Source: Gavia stellata
Taxonomy: Eukaryota > Chordata > Aves > Gaviiformes > Gaviidae
Direction: 5' to 3'
Assembly: GCF_030936135.1 (NCBI RefSeq)
Contig: NC_082603.1
Coordinates: forward strand, 29,575,236 to 29,639,235
DNA length: 64,000 bases
Under the pieces are notes generated by a model. It saw nothing but the letters and a program-made list of their open reading frames with translations, did not search any database and had not been told where the DNA came from. A program made the translations under genes and the position numbers. Below, piece by piece: positions 41,801-56,800 of the stretch; within the stretch, counting starts at the first letter, position 1; every line of letters starts with the position of its first letter.

Positions 41801-44800
41801 TGGTCACTATTGAAGAAAGACAAAGTTATTGGAAAACAACAGAAAAGGCACACCACTTTAGAAATCAGTGAACACTAATCATTAGTAGACATTAACAGCT
41901 TACTTTTCCTAGAGACTCCAGCACCGAGATTATGATTCAAGTCAAAAGGATCTGTGTAAAGAAGGGAGAAAAACAAATCAGAGATGGAAAAAATATGCTG
42001 CAACAAACATTTTTTATTTTAACACAGAGAATTCAATTTTAAATGCACTCACAGAATAGATGATAGCAAAGCAATGCTGAGTGTTTTAAAAATATGTGAC
42101 TAACCATAACAAAGTAAGAGCAATTTACTGACGTATACTAAAAGTCAGGAGTCTAATCTCATTTTGTAAGCTGTAGGACTTGCTTTTTTTAAACACTGAT
42201 GGTAGTTTCCTCACATAAAGATCCTATGCAACAAGGAGAACAGATCCTCAAGCAACAGGGTTCATCACTCCCTCATTAACAGAACAAAAATTCAGCAGAT
42301 AAGTACCTTCAATGGCGATACATTTGGATGTCCACTGTTTCTCAAATGTAGTTAACAGCTTCTTCTGCCGGATGCTGATCACATATTCCTTGAAGTCAAA
42401 TTCTTCAGTGTAGAATCGCAGCAACCCTAGCCAGAGTTCTCCAAGTGATTCAGTGTTCTTTCCAAGAGAAGGCAGACGCTTCTTCTGTATGCAATTGAAG
42501 ACACAATTTATTCAGCTACAGTTACTGAAGTACTTCTCATCCTCCTTGAACTACCTCTCTAATTATAAGTTTGTCTACCATGAACAGTTTCACTTGGTTA
42601 AAGTAAGGCTAAATGAGGTAGTGTTAACTATAGTCAATCCTAGACTGTTTATTAAAAGTATTTTTCCTGATTTGCGTTATTTAGAAATGATTTAAAATAA
42701 ACCAAGAAAAAGCAGACACTCATTTCAGCAAAACAGTACTTATTTGAGAAGTTACAATAATATGGATAGGGAAGTTTAACTACTCTTTTATATATTATAC
42801 TGTTTTAAATGTACTACTTTCCCATAAAAACAAGCTTTAAGTTTTAGTGACTCTTCTGGAATTAGAATATTACCAGTTCTTCCATGTCATCAAAGAAAAA
42901 GGCATTCCATCCATCCACCATTCTTTGTGGAATTTGTTTTCCATCAAATATCTGCCAAAATAGCGAGGGACACAGTTACGACTCTAATTCAAAGTCACCA
43001 TAAAAGACTTGCAGTTTTGCTGGTAAGAAGTAATACACAAATCTTTTGATTTTAATAATTACTTCTTATATAGGCAGAATTTCTTATTGGTAAAAAGTTT
43101 GAAATCTTTTTGCATTATTACTATACCTCTCTTGAATTATGTGGATATTTTATTTTCACTTGTACTTTGCAACTAAGAAAACCCGACTGAATTACCTCAT
43201 CAAGATTCCGACATCCCTCTTGCCCACAAAATCTCTAAGGAGACTTTATATGACTCCTATTACATTTTGACTTCAGCAAAGCCAAGGGGAAATTCCACTG
43301 TTATTTAAATGCACTCTCAGGGTAGCAATAAAATAACAACTCGCAACCACTTCTAAAGTATCAGCAAGAAAGTCTTTGAGTCTCAACTGCAGTGCTTAAG
43401 CCAATTTTCCTCTTGTATGCAGACAACAAAAAAAGTCAGAAAGGGATAATTTTCAGAAGTGCTTGAGAGTTTCAGAGTGTATCCAGGAAGAGGTAGATAG
43501 CTGACTAATTATATTCTCCCCAGCCACGCAATGGAGGTACAGAACGTTATTTTTTTTAATAAAGTTTCCTGGCACATGTAAAATAGTATCTTTAAAGTTA
43601 TACCAAAGCATTAGTTATCTCCCCCCCCCCCCCCCAATCAAATCATAAAATAAAAACTTTTTTCTCTTACAGATAAGGTATTGAGCAATAAATAATGCTT
43701 CTGACAATAACTGATGGAAGAGCTGGACTCCCATCTCAAAAGCATTTGGCGCAGTCTCATAATTACAATTCCCTTCTCTCCATACCACCTGCCAATTTTT
43801 TTCTATCCTGTTCAGCATATAAATATCATCATAAGACCAAAATCCCAAAGTAAATATAACAGCAGAACTTAGGTCCAATAGATTCTCGATTTTGTTGTAA
43901 TTTTCTTGGTAAGTTTTACCTACTAAAACTAAGCAGCAGTTAGGAACCTGCTAATGCAGAAGGGCCCCGTATTTCATTCATCCCCCTGATACTAAAAGCC
44001 CAGACTTCTCATATTTGGTTTGAAGAAAAAGTGCATCTATTTTCACAGCCTCTTTCTCTGAAAACCTACCTCCTGAAGAACTGGAATAACTGGTGGATTT
44101 CTCTGCTGTAGAAAGTACAAAACCATAAGAATATAGGCATACGAAGACAGACTACCACGGGATGCATCACCAATATCGCAGCGCTGAAAAAATACATTTG
44201 AAACAAAATACTAAATTTACATTTTATTATTCAAGACTAACAACTATGTCAGAGAGCAAACAGAAACCCCACCAATAACAGAAAATAAATTCATCTCATA
44301 ACTAAAAATTGGTTTATGAAGCCTGAAAAATAAATGTCCTTAGAGTCAAGTGCCATCTGGCAAATCCACAGCATAATTTGAGTAACAAAACCAGAAAAGC
44401 TTCTCATAGCCAAAATATTTTTTTTTTTAGTTTACAATACGCGAAATTGAAAAAAAAAAAAATCAAAACCTCAAAACAGAAATCCCAACAAACCTCCACA
44501 TCCGATGTCCAGGTTTCAATACTGTAAAATTTAATTTTCCTAAACTCATGTTACTAGAGCTGGTTTATGATTCTTTACTGGTTTGGTTTCCCCCCTTTTT
44601 TTAATAATTAATTAATAGGCAAGTATTTCAACTTAGGCAACTTAGGCAATACCTGGCATTTTGCTAGCATACATACACATACCTAATTAAACCATGGTCC
44701 AGCCTGCACAACACAGTGTAAAACAAACATCAGTGAATTACCTTACTAGGCTTGAAAACCTTATCACAGTATAACCTTTCTACAGCACCTGCTAAGCTAC

Positions 44801-47800
44801 CCTTTGCTTCAGGCATGTGTCATAATAAGCAACACATTTTTAACCTCCTAGGTCTGGAAAAAACAGGGATTTACAAATTACTTTCATATTAGCAGCAGCA
44901 GTGAGAGCCATTCCCGATTCTTCTGCCAATGCAAACAGATGAGGAAGCATTTTGCTTAAACACTGAATATTTGCATAGCTATGAAGTCATCTCTATACAA
45001 ATACGTTCAAGAGTATTATCTCCCACTAAACTTGGAAACCTGGTCTTTACAGTAAGATTTTTAGAATGTATACAGTAGCATGCAATACTACAAAAAAAGA
45101 GTAAGATTCATTATTATCAACACAAAGCATTTTTTATCTGGACACAGAAGAGACATGGCAATATTCTGCACTACTGTGACCACGCAGACAAAAAATCATT
45201 ATTAGTCTTGGTGATTTGTAATGAACATGTCCATCCATCAACCCATAACTACTCCTGACTTTTATAGCAAATAAAACAAGGCAAGTAGGCCAGAAGAAAG
45301 CTGTAGTAATCTCTGGGCTGGTCCTACATATGGAAACTTGGGAAGCCCATGCACAGCTGCATGCCCCTACATCTTACAGTTACCAGTTTTTCCAGTTTTG
45401 TTTGGGGTTTTTTTTGCATTGTAGATGGTTTGAAACTGAAAAAAAATGAAAGTTTTCCTTTCATCAGTTTCCTCGTAAGACAGAAATCTTTCAACAGATA
45501 GCAGAAGATACCAGGACTAAAGAACTTGATTCTGACACACACAATCAGCTGGAGCATATTCAGAAGAAAGTGCACTTCATATTAATAGCATTCTACTGAC
45601 TCCTTTCCAGTTGGCAGTATCAAAAGGTAAACTCAGTGGCTGTATCAGAAAAAAACTGTATTATACAAGTAAGTGCCTTCTTTTTGTATTACCTTTGCAA
45701 AAACTTTCATTGTATAGCCCAGATATTGCACTCTAGGATCAATAGCTGCATATGTAGCCAGCATTCTTGTGTTATGCTGCGCCTGGGAAAAGGGGGAGGG
45801 GGGGGAAAAAAAAAAAAAGAGGTTTTTCCATATAAATTATGGTTAATTATCGTATAGTCTGCAGTTCAAGCACAGGAGATGCATAATAGAATTGGAGGGC
45901 AAAAAAAAATCACAATATTCCATAAAATTCTTGCAACATTTCCTGCACAAACATAACTGAAAGGTGTAATCAGGACAGTATTAATGCAGTAATAACAAGA
46001 AGAACCTTGGAAAACGCCAGCAAAGAAGTAAGTCCGTAAGATGACTCACATTGGAACAAATTCTACAAATTGCACCTTCTTCACAGGTGAATGTGAGCCC
46101 ATTACGTAAGAAATCGTCCAATTTCATTGCGCTAGATGTAAGCTGGGATGAGATGTACTATTCATGATTGCAGAAAGGCCATGGTGAATGTGGCACTAAC
46201 AGCTTTTCAGGAGCATTCACAAAAAAATGCTTCGTGTGCCATGACGCTGCTCTGCCACCAGGTTATACAGCTACTTGGGTTGGGCTGAGGGTGTGGGCCA
46301 CTGAATTTAAATAACGTAGGAAAAAACCCAAACACATAAAAGCATTTTAATTCTGGTTTCAAAATTATTCCCTCAAATTATTATCTGAGTGAGTTACATT
46401 GAATTAAAAAGCTTTCTTTGAACACAAAACCAAACACAAACAGATGCTTACCAGTGTATTGTATAAACTGATGTCTCCTTCTAAGCCACTTCGTCTGTGT
46501 TCAAATTTTACTATAGGCACTTTGGCTGTTGTTATAGGCAAGATGTTTCTTAAACCTGGAGAAGCAACACTTTAGTACATAAAACATTTCCATTAACTAC
46601 ATATATAGTAAATGTAAATAAAAAACAAATAATACTTTAAAACACCTACCTGGATGCTTCTTAAGAACTTTTGCCAAACCTTCTATTATTTCTTTACAGT
46701 TTAATTTCTAGGAAAGACAAATACCACAGCTTCAGATGTTAAAACATGGATCCTATCCCAACAAGCACATTTACTATCACACATAAATTTCATAGAGGAA
46801 AAGTCTATGTACAAAAAGAAGTAAGCAATAAGCCAGCACAGGAATTTACATAAACTGGTGACTCATATTCTCTATGTAGACATCTACAGTACACTAAATG
46901 TGTGTCTATAGGGCATTAAAAGTAAAATAGGCTATATCTTGCTTCAGTTGTGCAGAATGCAACAAGCCAATGTGCTACTAGCAAAGTCCTACCTTTTCTG
47001 TGTTCAGAAATATTAACTGAATTAAAAAACCTTAAAGAATTCTTGAATTTAAAATAGTAAATTTTATCAATTTAAAAACTCTTACCTCTGCATTTTCGTG
47101 GCCTTCCAAAGTCATGCAGATATCTAGATCACTGTCCCGAAATCCAAATCCATTCTTTGAAGAGCCAAACAAGCAAAGTCTGGCTTTGTCTGATCAAAAA
47201 AAGATAAATTATTTTACAGTTGAATGGTAAGTGCTTACTATGGAATATTGCTTAACTGAGATGTGTAGGTGCCCATAAAAAAAGAGCTTTAAGAGAGAGC
47301 TTACAATGTCACTTCTAAGACTTCACCTTTGATAAAGGAGGAAGTACAACACTTTAAAAATTATTTATAGAAAGTAAAGCAGGATAAAGCCCATGTAATT
47401 TTTATGAGTGAGGTATGTTACAGAGTTACTATAACCATTAAATGCCACCTCTAAATGTGGTAAAATGTTTTGTGCTATGTGACTGCGCTTTCCTGTTTAA
47501 AATAAACCAAAATAATGTTCAAACTCAGTCACCAGTACAGCTTTACCCCACAAATAAGACAGAGCTACTCTTAAGGTAGTCCAAGCAATATTTCTGGTTC
47601 CACTCATACTTTGTCTAGGTTGAGTATTTTTCCTGTGACTAGGTAAATATGGTTAATCAGTAAGTTTCTGTAATGGTAACATACTGTTCAAGAAGATACA
47701 ATCAATAAGATTAATATACTTTATGGAACATTCTTTCCCAACAGTTTTGTTTACATTTTTGTTCAAAACACAGTATTATAATGTATTTTCATTCCTGTAA

Positions 47801-50800
47801 AGGACAGTGAAATTACGTAAACTGAGAGGAAGCAATTTCTTCCTAACTGAAAAGAATACATTTATCTGTTCAACTGAAATCAATGCTAGGAAAATATACG
47901 TAACACCTATTGACGGCTTTTTCCTAACCTTTAATAGACTTGGAAATCTTAAGTCTTTCAAGGTTCTGTAACAGGTCTCAAGCCTCAGCTGCTGCCAGTA
48001 AGTGGAGGGCACAGCCGGTGGATGGAAGTGCAATTCACAGTTCCTTGATCACAGGCCAGCTACAGCAGAACAGATGGCCTTCTGTGTAAAGCAATGGACT
48101 GGAATTCAGGAGACCTGGGTTTGGTACCTGGCACTGTTTTACAACACCTCCAAAAATCACTTTGCATCTCTGTGCCTTGACTTCCATCATTGTAGTAACA
48201 TACTTTTGCCTATTTTATAAAAGGGATGTGAAGATAAACTCATTAAGATTTCTAAGATACTTAAACACTGGTGACAAAAGTACTGGCAACAAAAGTACTC
48301 AGCCCATGACCCAGATAACACTAAACCCAACTGGCCAGGGCCCATTCAAACTTTCTTTTTGTCCTGACTGCAATAGTCCTGTATCTATATTACTACTCTT
48401 GCAGCTCTTCCTCCACTCTAGGGACATTTCCATGGAATAGCATTGACAGATGTTCAGTTTAGAAGTCTGCAAGATAGCTTTACATACAGAGGGAAAAGAG
48501 ATGCCACTACTTTAAGCAAGGAAAATGAGCAATAATGAGACAAATTACATCTTTACCCTCTGGACAGCATGAATGAAGAAAGCATTATCAAGAATCACTA
48601 CCTACTGTTACATACCATTATACTCTTTTCGAATAAATCTTTCCAAACTTGCCAGAATTTGTTCTCTGTTTTGTTGCTCAGATAAAGGAGGGGATAATTC
48701 ATCTACGTAAAAACAAGTTGAAACACAGTCAGATGTGACATTCAGCTACCTCAAAAATCTTTTCCAGCTAATTTAAAGTATTGGATACCGTTTTTTTTGT
48801 TACATTTACTTTCCTTTAATGTGTGTTTTTCTTTTTTATTATATCATTAGAGTTGTTAAGATTTTGTTTCAGAGGTCTGATTTTTCTGGATTTATTCAAA
48901 CACAGAGCACCTTGGTGGGCACCTGGCATCTAACCAAGGTTAACCCACCACAGCACCCAAAAGGGGCTTTTTCCAAAAGAACCCATAGAATTTGACAAAC
49001 AGAAAAACTAGTTTTGCCCAGAGCCTCATTTCTGGGAACACTAGTAACTTTTTATAAACACGTTGAAAAATCCTGTATAGTATCAGTTTCTCAAATCTGT
49101 TATAAGAATTTGATATCACAACCATGGGTTATATGAAAATAAAAATATCAGTGAATTTTTAGCCTAGGGTACCTGGAAGAGCTTCTTCCCACTGAATTTA
49201 CTGGAATAAGTAATTTAACCCTGAAGTTCTTATTTTTTCCAGATTACAGTTCCCAGTTTTCCAACTTACCAAAACATCTTTTACACACTATATCAAGTAT
49301 TTCCCGAAATCTGTCAGTCATTGGTGGTAGTGGTTTTAGATCAATTTTCTTGAAATCCTCTGGGCAGTCATTTTTGGAATGTCCATCCCGTTTGCAGATG
49401 CTGCATACTATAGTTGGTGGCTTGGTGGGGTGTGGGGGGGAAGTGCACAAATGCAATTTTATTTTTAAGATAGTTCAACAGACCTTACATTTCTCTGTAA
49501 GTCATGCAACATTTCTATGCAAGTCATGCACATTTAACATCTGAACAGCAACAATCTCTACAAAGAACAGAAGAACACCTCTCAACAGGCTGCATTTAGT
49601 TCTCAGAGTACATAAGGGCACCTGGAAATTCTAAAAGAAAGTAGGAGAGGAAGGGGGCAAAAAACCCCACAAAAAAACCAAAACCCAGGATTATTTTTGT
49701 GAAAATCAGAAAGCTTTGCATAAGATGGGGGCAACAGACCATTTAGTCCAAATGGCATACACGTTCAGTGTTTTCCAGTCCTGAATAACAGGTACTCTAA
49801 AAAGGCTAGAGCTACCATTCATAGCATAGACTGAAACAATCACAGGGAGAATCCTGTCATCCATCCACCCTTAGTTTTAGTGATTTAAAAGTAATAGCCC
49901 ACTCATACATGACCAGCACTGCCAAAATACACAGCTTACCTTTCCTGAAGTCAAAATAAACTTATCAAACACATAAAGCATTTCTTCTGTAAAGAGTCTG
50001 CCTTCATCTTTGAGATCATGAGCTTCCACCATTGCTTTGCAGTTGGGCGAGGTAGCTGGTGTGCCAGTGCACTTATTCTTCTGAGAAGACTCTGTTACCA
50101 AACTCTGTCTACTTTCAGCATCAGAAAATTCATTACTAGAATTTGTGTCATAGGGCTGATGTTCACTGCAGTTACAATGGTGGCTTAGCTCACCTTCAGT
50201 TATACAAACTGAAATTTCTAAATCATCCCTCTCTTTAAGTGATTTTTGCTTTAATTCACAGCATTCATTAGAAGTAAGGGATAAAGCTTCTTCTTTGTCT
50301 TCATCGTAACTAGAGTCCAATGTTGAAAGTAGCAAAGAGTCTATGTTCTTGGAAGTACATATTTTGGCTACAGCTTCTACCACTTCATTACATTCAAGTT
50401 CATTCTCTGGTATGTTACATCCACTTCCTATATTTTGTTTATCTACAACTTTTTCTCCTTGTGGAAGGCAACAGTTGGCTACAGGCTCTTCAGACCTTGT
50501 GGATTTCTTATTATTCATTTTCCCTTTTTCTTTTTTCTTGGTATCTGGCTTGGATTTAATCCCATCTTTACTTTGTGGACATGCAAAATATTTATACGCT
50601 GTCCTAAATCGCTCCAGGATGTACTCAAATACCATCTGGCTATTTAGACTCCGTGCAACATTCCTCTTTAGTGCAAAAGGATCTAGGAAGAACAGAACAA
50701 TTTCATTAGTAATTTTTAATTTCTACATTTCACTAAAGCAGCTGAAATACCTAAGTTATGATACAGCAGTTAAAAGGAGATTCTTAGAATATAATCCAGA

Positions 50801-53800
50801 ACTGTACTTGGATATACTTAGAGAACACAGCGCCCACAAAGTTTTTTGGACTTCTTCCATACAAAACACAACACATGTGTGGCCATGAATGGTTGGCTAT
50901 CATAAACCATTCTAAATAGTGTTATTTGAAAAGAAAAGCATAGGTATATTGTACCATTATATTATGGTCAATTTCTAAACTAGAAATTAAAAATAAACAT
51001 ACAAAGGCAAAATAAATGTAGGGCTGCCTGAACTTTTTGCCTTCACTGAAGAAGGATTTGCATTTCCCTTAAGAAATTAATTTCTCTAAGAGTAACATTA
51101 AGGTTATAAGGATTATATGAACCAATCTCACCAGGTTTCATTCTTAGTCCTTCCTAGCGATTTCTAGATCAAACATGTTTTCCATGTAAAAAGAGCACTT
51201 GCATAGTTGCTATAAGTTTGCCTGGGAAGATAGTATCAAACTGAGATTCTGTTACTTCATAATTTCAGTTACAAACTTAACATTAAAAAAAAAAAAGGCA
51301 AAAATGAAAAACAAAAAACCATAACACAAACAAACAAAAAGAACACAAAAAGACCAACAATAGCAGGTATAGAACCAGAATGCGAGCTGGTTTTTCAAGT
51401 TATTTCCTGTTTCTTCCTCAATAATCTGCTGTTTCATCTTACAGGTTTTAGTTTCCCACATGCTGAATAAATACTACTCTAGTTTTAAAACTCTCTAGCT
51501 AAAAGTGATTGAGGAAAAGAACTGGGAGAGGAAATTAAAGCCACAAGAGTGCAAGTGCCTCAACAATTCATTGCTTGTTTTTCTCCTTTTCCTTCTTGCT
51601 CTTCTTGTACTTTACTGACTCATCCTTCAATATACCTTTAGTAACTCATTCTCTGTCTTTATGATTCTCTTCGACCTATTTCCCCTTGTCCTCTCCTACT
51701 TCATCTCCTACTACACCTCAGCTACTTCATCAACATCTCTAGAAAGTGTCCAAAATTCGTCATTTATTCTTTTAGAAAAATATCACCTTAAATGGTTTCT
51801 TAACCTTCCTCAAATACCCAGTTTCTCTATTCTTAAGGCCAATTCAGAATGCCACACATTGCTCTGTGACTTTCCCTGTTAAGTATTGTTTAGGTATTTT
51901 TCTGAGTTGAGGAACAGAAATAAAGATGTCTTCCAGTTATAAAGAAGTAATAGACAGAATAGTTTTCTTCCTTTCTTTCTCTCCCCAACATACATAACTC
52001 AGGGTATGTATTATCATCAAATTGATGGGGTCTAACTCCCTTAAAAAAGCACTTCCTTTAGCAGGATATTCAGGCCCTGAAGCATAGCCTATGACATGCC
52101 ATTTAATTTCACAGTATGGAAATACGACCAACAGGGAAAGGGACAACAGAGGGTGCTGGGGGGATGGGGTGGGGTGTGTGTGTGTGTTACTTTGACAGGT
52201 TTGCTCCAGTTCACTCTGATCAGAGCTAACCTGTCTGCTCAGTCTGCATTAGAGTCAGAGGAAACAAACTGATAGCTGGTAACACTCAAAATATATTGTG
52301 GTTTTTGGAAATGCAGCTAGAGGTGCTGGAAATTCATAATATCAGAATTATTAAAAAGGAAGAAATAATAAGTTTATAGAAAGAATGAAACAGATGGAGA
52401 TAAGAACAGAATGGTAAGAAACAGTGAGACAAATTCACACTTTGTACTTCAAGGACCAGAGTTGCAAAAAGTAGTATTAAACAGAAAATCTGTCTTTAAA
52501 CAGACTAAATAGCTGACAAAATTCATATAAAAAATATATTTACTTTCTCCTCCAATTATTGATTTAATTTATTGTTCAGATTTCTTGTGACAGACCTGTA
52601 AGTATTAGATAAATAAAGGTAATAATGCAGGATGACTACAGAACTAGAAAAAGGTATTATCCTACCTTCAATGGCTATTCGCCTTTTAGGCCAGTTTTTA
52701 TTCTCTCTGGTTAAGAGCTCTTGTACCCGTATGCTGATGACGTATTCCTCCAAAGCAAATTCCAGTGTGTAAAACTTCAAAAGTTCTAACCACAGTTGCC
52801 CCAGTGAAACTTCGTGAGGGGTTTTGAATGCTAAGAGAGACTGAAACACATGGACAAGAATGCTCAACTGCAATAAGAAATTTAAATTCCCATTTTTTTT
52901 TCCTAGTTCCATCCAGTATTAATGTTTGAAGATAAAAAAAATAGGAATAAGAGATATAATATGGTTTTCAGTGAAATAAAGCCATGACTTACATTGCCGT
53001 GTTTCTCCTTTGCATTACTTTGGTTGTCCACTTCTGAGCTTGTTACCTTTTTACCACCACCTTTTTGTTGTTCAACTTTAGTTTTACTTTCTGCTCCAAC
53101 TGAGTTTTTTGCTGCACCATTTGTTGGTGGTTTGTACTCCCACCGCACAAACTCTTCTTCTATACATTTCAGCTGGTGGTCATCTGGCCTCTTTGAATCA
53201 AAACCTTCAATCTAACAACAATTAAAGTAGCTCTGAAACAAGGCTGTGTATAATACATACAACCGAAAGTTTTCACCAAAGGTAATGCTGACAATTGTGA
53301 TATTTATCCCCCTCAAGAATAATTAATGTTCAAGAATAACTGATGTCAGGAAAATAAATTCAGAGAATTAAAGAAGAAAATATTTGCCTTTTCTTCTCCA
53401 AAACACAGCATGACACAATTGCACAGGCTGCCTTTTTTTAAAAGTCATCAGAATCATCAGGCATCAACTGTGTGAGGACTAAGCATCAATGCGTTTTATT
53501 TACAAATTTCTTAGGCAATCAAATTCTGCACATTTTATGACCTTGCAAAACACAGAAATCACATCAACAATTTAACAATAAGGTTACTATATTACCAAAG
53601 CACTTACCCAATTGCCCAAATAGGATGGTAAAATACGTGGTTTTCTTTGTTGAAGAAAAAATATCACCATTAAGGCAAAGGAATATGAGGGAATCCCACC
53701 TTCAGCCTGACAGTCAATGTGACAGAGCTGTAAGAGAATAAATCATTACTTTTCTGATGTAACATCAGCATTTTAATTTAAAATCTACTATAAAAGGAAA

Positions 53801-56800
53801 AATATTAAAGAAATGTGAGATACATACTAGAGTGAAACACAAAATCCTTCATCTCAGAAACTGCAGTCGTCATGCCATGCCACGTACAGACAAAATGCAA
53901 ATTATAGTAATTCATACAGTGCCTTAAGTTATACTACTTTATTATACGTTATTCTCTTCAGTTTCATCACATTTTGTGATTGTGGGACGCATTTATGTTC
54001 ATATCTAGAATTTCGGCCAACTATCAGGTTTTTGTTATTGGGTGGTATCTCATGTATGGAGATGGGGATTCTATGCATCTGGCTGTAATCTGATACCGAT
54101 CTCTTCTATGGGAACTCAAGAGAGATGTAATAAATGTATTAGACTTTGAACAGTTCTTTGTAGTTTCTACTGCTGCTACTTATGTGTTGTAAAACAGGAA
54201 TTTTTGTAAAAACACCTTGCTAAATCAAGCAACAATAATAATACCATGCAACTGATTTTTCAATAAAGTCAAGACATTTTAAGTATGGCCTGGGAGCAAT
54301 TTCAGGACTGAATTACAAGACAGTTAAAACGCTGGCTGCGAACATTATAACTTGGTTCCTGTGATCACCGTTGACGTCTGTAAGAAGTACAGCAGGGTAT
54401 GACAACAGACCCTTTTTTGAGCAAGTTAACTTTTTTCAATGTGACCTCAACAGCAGAAAGTTTGCAAGAGCCAATTGCTCTGTTGAGCTGGTTTTCAAGG
54501 AACAATTAACTAGTTTAAGGAATTAATGCAATAGCTTGCTAACAGAATAGGGGAAGCTTCACATATATTTAGTTTCACACCAAAATCTTCAGTCTCATAC
54601 TGGCCTGTTAAGGTAAGAGCTGAACTAGTGGCATGAAGTTCTTTTCTACAAATATATTCATGGTATATTATACATTACATTGCATGCAGTACTTAAAAAG
54701 AGGAAATAAACATATTTAATTATCCTCAATATTTATAAACTTACTCTAGCCCAGTAGCGGAAAGCCAAAACCAAGGGAATAAGGACAGGTTCCAGTTTAC
54801 CAAGTGCAGCCAGCAGGTCAGTTGTAAGGCAAGCCACATCATTTCTAGCACTTACTTTACATGTCAAACCACTGTAATTACAAATGTAAAACAGATTATT
54901 GCCTTGTGTATACAGATGATGCTTGGGGCACGGGGGAGATGGGGCATCTAATAAAAACATGCATCAGTGTCTCCCTATGTAAGAACCTGGACTTGTAAAC
55001 AAAAATTACAGAATATAATCACATTTTCTTTACTATTAACTCATCAGTTGGATCTAGAACTTACAGAAGTTCATTACAGCTAAAAATATAAAACAGCATT
55101 AAGAATTTGCTCTAAGTTCTGCCATTACTTAACTGTGCAATCTTACAGAACTCAAACTCCATGTGTATCTTCCACATACTAAATAAGTAAGCAAGTAAAT
55201 AAATAAATCCCCCCCCCCCCGGCCTGCTGCATATTAAGAGTTCGTAAGTCCACAAAACAGCTGCTCTAAAAACTTCCGGTTTGTGTATCAGAACAGTTAT
55301 TTCTATCCTCTTAGTACTTACAAGGTATTTGCATAATCTACAAACACAGGAAAAGATATGCCCACCCTTGCTGCTTTTACTTCCCCGTATGTTCCAATCA
55401 CATACCTCTAGCCAGTCAAAGCAATATGGACATCATAGAGCAACCATGTTTCATTTTGGAGGTTGCTACTTCTTAGGAATTTACCGAAACGGTCAGATGA
55501 TGTGTCCTTACTGGTAACGTGTATCTTATAAAATGTTTTTAAAGCCTTGGATTAAACTGCTGGCAGAAATTTTAAGTATCAACTGAAAACTATTTCACTG
55601 TTCCCCTATTTAACTAAAACTAGAACTGGTATTTTCAGACTCCTACCACTAATGAGCTCTATTGGGCACAAAAACAAAGCTAAGCTTTCTTTCTACATTG
55701 TATTTTCGTGTATGAGCAATTCCCCTTTAACATAAACATTAGCTAAATGTTACAGTAATACTTATTGTCAGGACTGCAGGCAAGCGGCTGCTATGAACAA
55801 GCATAGTAGAAATCAGTATCTCATTAAAATCCTTTTCAATGACATGTACCTTTTAACATCTTTGCAAAAGACAACAGGAACTTTGGCATGGAAATCTGAC
55901 TCCACATCTGAGTAGACAGCTAAGCAAGGAGAAAAAAAACCAAAAACCATTATGTATGAATGTCTTTTACAGTTTTCCCAATCGTGTCTTTAAAACTATT
56001 ACATTTATACCATGCTTTTACACAACAACTCAAATTAAGTGCTGCGTAGCTAACCAGTAAGCAATGTTTTCCGGTTACTTTTGATGCTCACCACCAGTAT
56101 CACACAGCCAGCAGGAAAAAAAAAGAAAAGCCCTTGTCAGGAAACTGGGTTGGCATCTCTTTTAGAACCTTTTTGTCTTTACAACATTTGAAAGACACAA
56201 GGTTAAATCTCTGACAAACCATCAGGATAGTTTGAGAACCACCTAGGGAGCTGACCTATCAACATTTCCTGAAGGATCAAAAATGCAATACTACTCATGC
56301 CACTTGGTGCAAGATATGTGGATTACACGGTTAGATGACTTCCTGACAGAACAAGGAGGCTACAAGTTTCAGAACTCTTGTAATAGTTCTCACTGATGGT
56401 CATATGCAAGTGGTAAGTGGCTTTTGTGTTTACTGCTTAGAATTTCTCCTACAGAGTTTAAATACTTTTTGACCTGGCATCTAACGCTATTACCATAAAT
56501 TCTAGCAATCTGAACTGGACTACCTGGGCTGCCATTCTCCTTCTGCAGATGCTCATCTCGCACTTACACAAGCACTGGTATTCATAAAAATCACATTCAT
56601 AAAAACTGCTCAGATACAAAAATGGATCGTTTTCAGCCAAAGTAAGTTTACAGAAAAATTAAGCATAAAACCAATTGAACAGCAGTTGGAATGTTAATTA
56701 AACAGATACGAGATGCAAATAAAACTCACCACTGTTCTTCAAGATTTCAAGCACCTGTATCAGAACATCTGGCTGACTCATCTAAAATGACAAAATTAGA

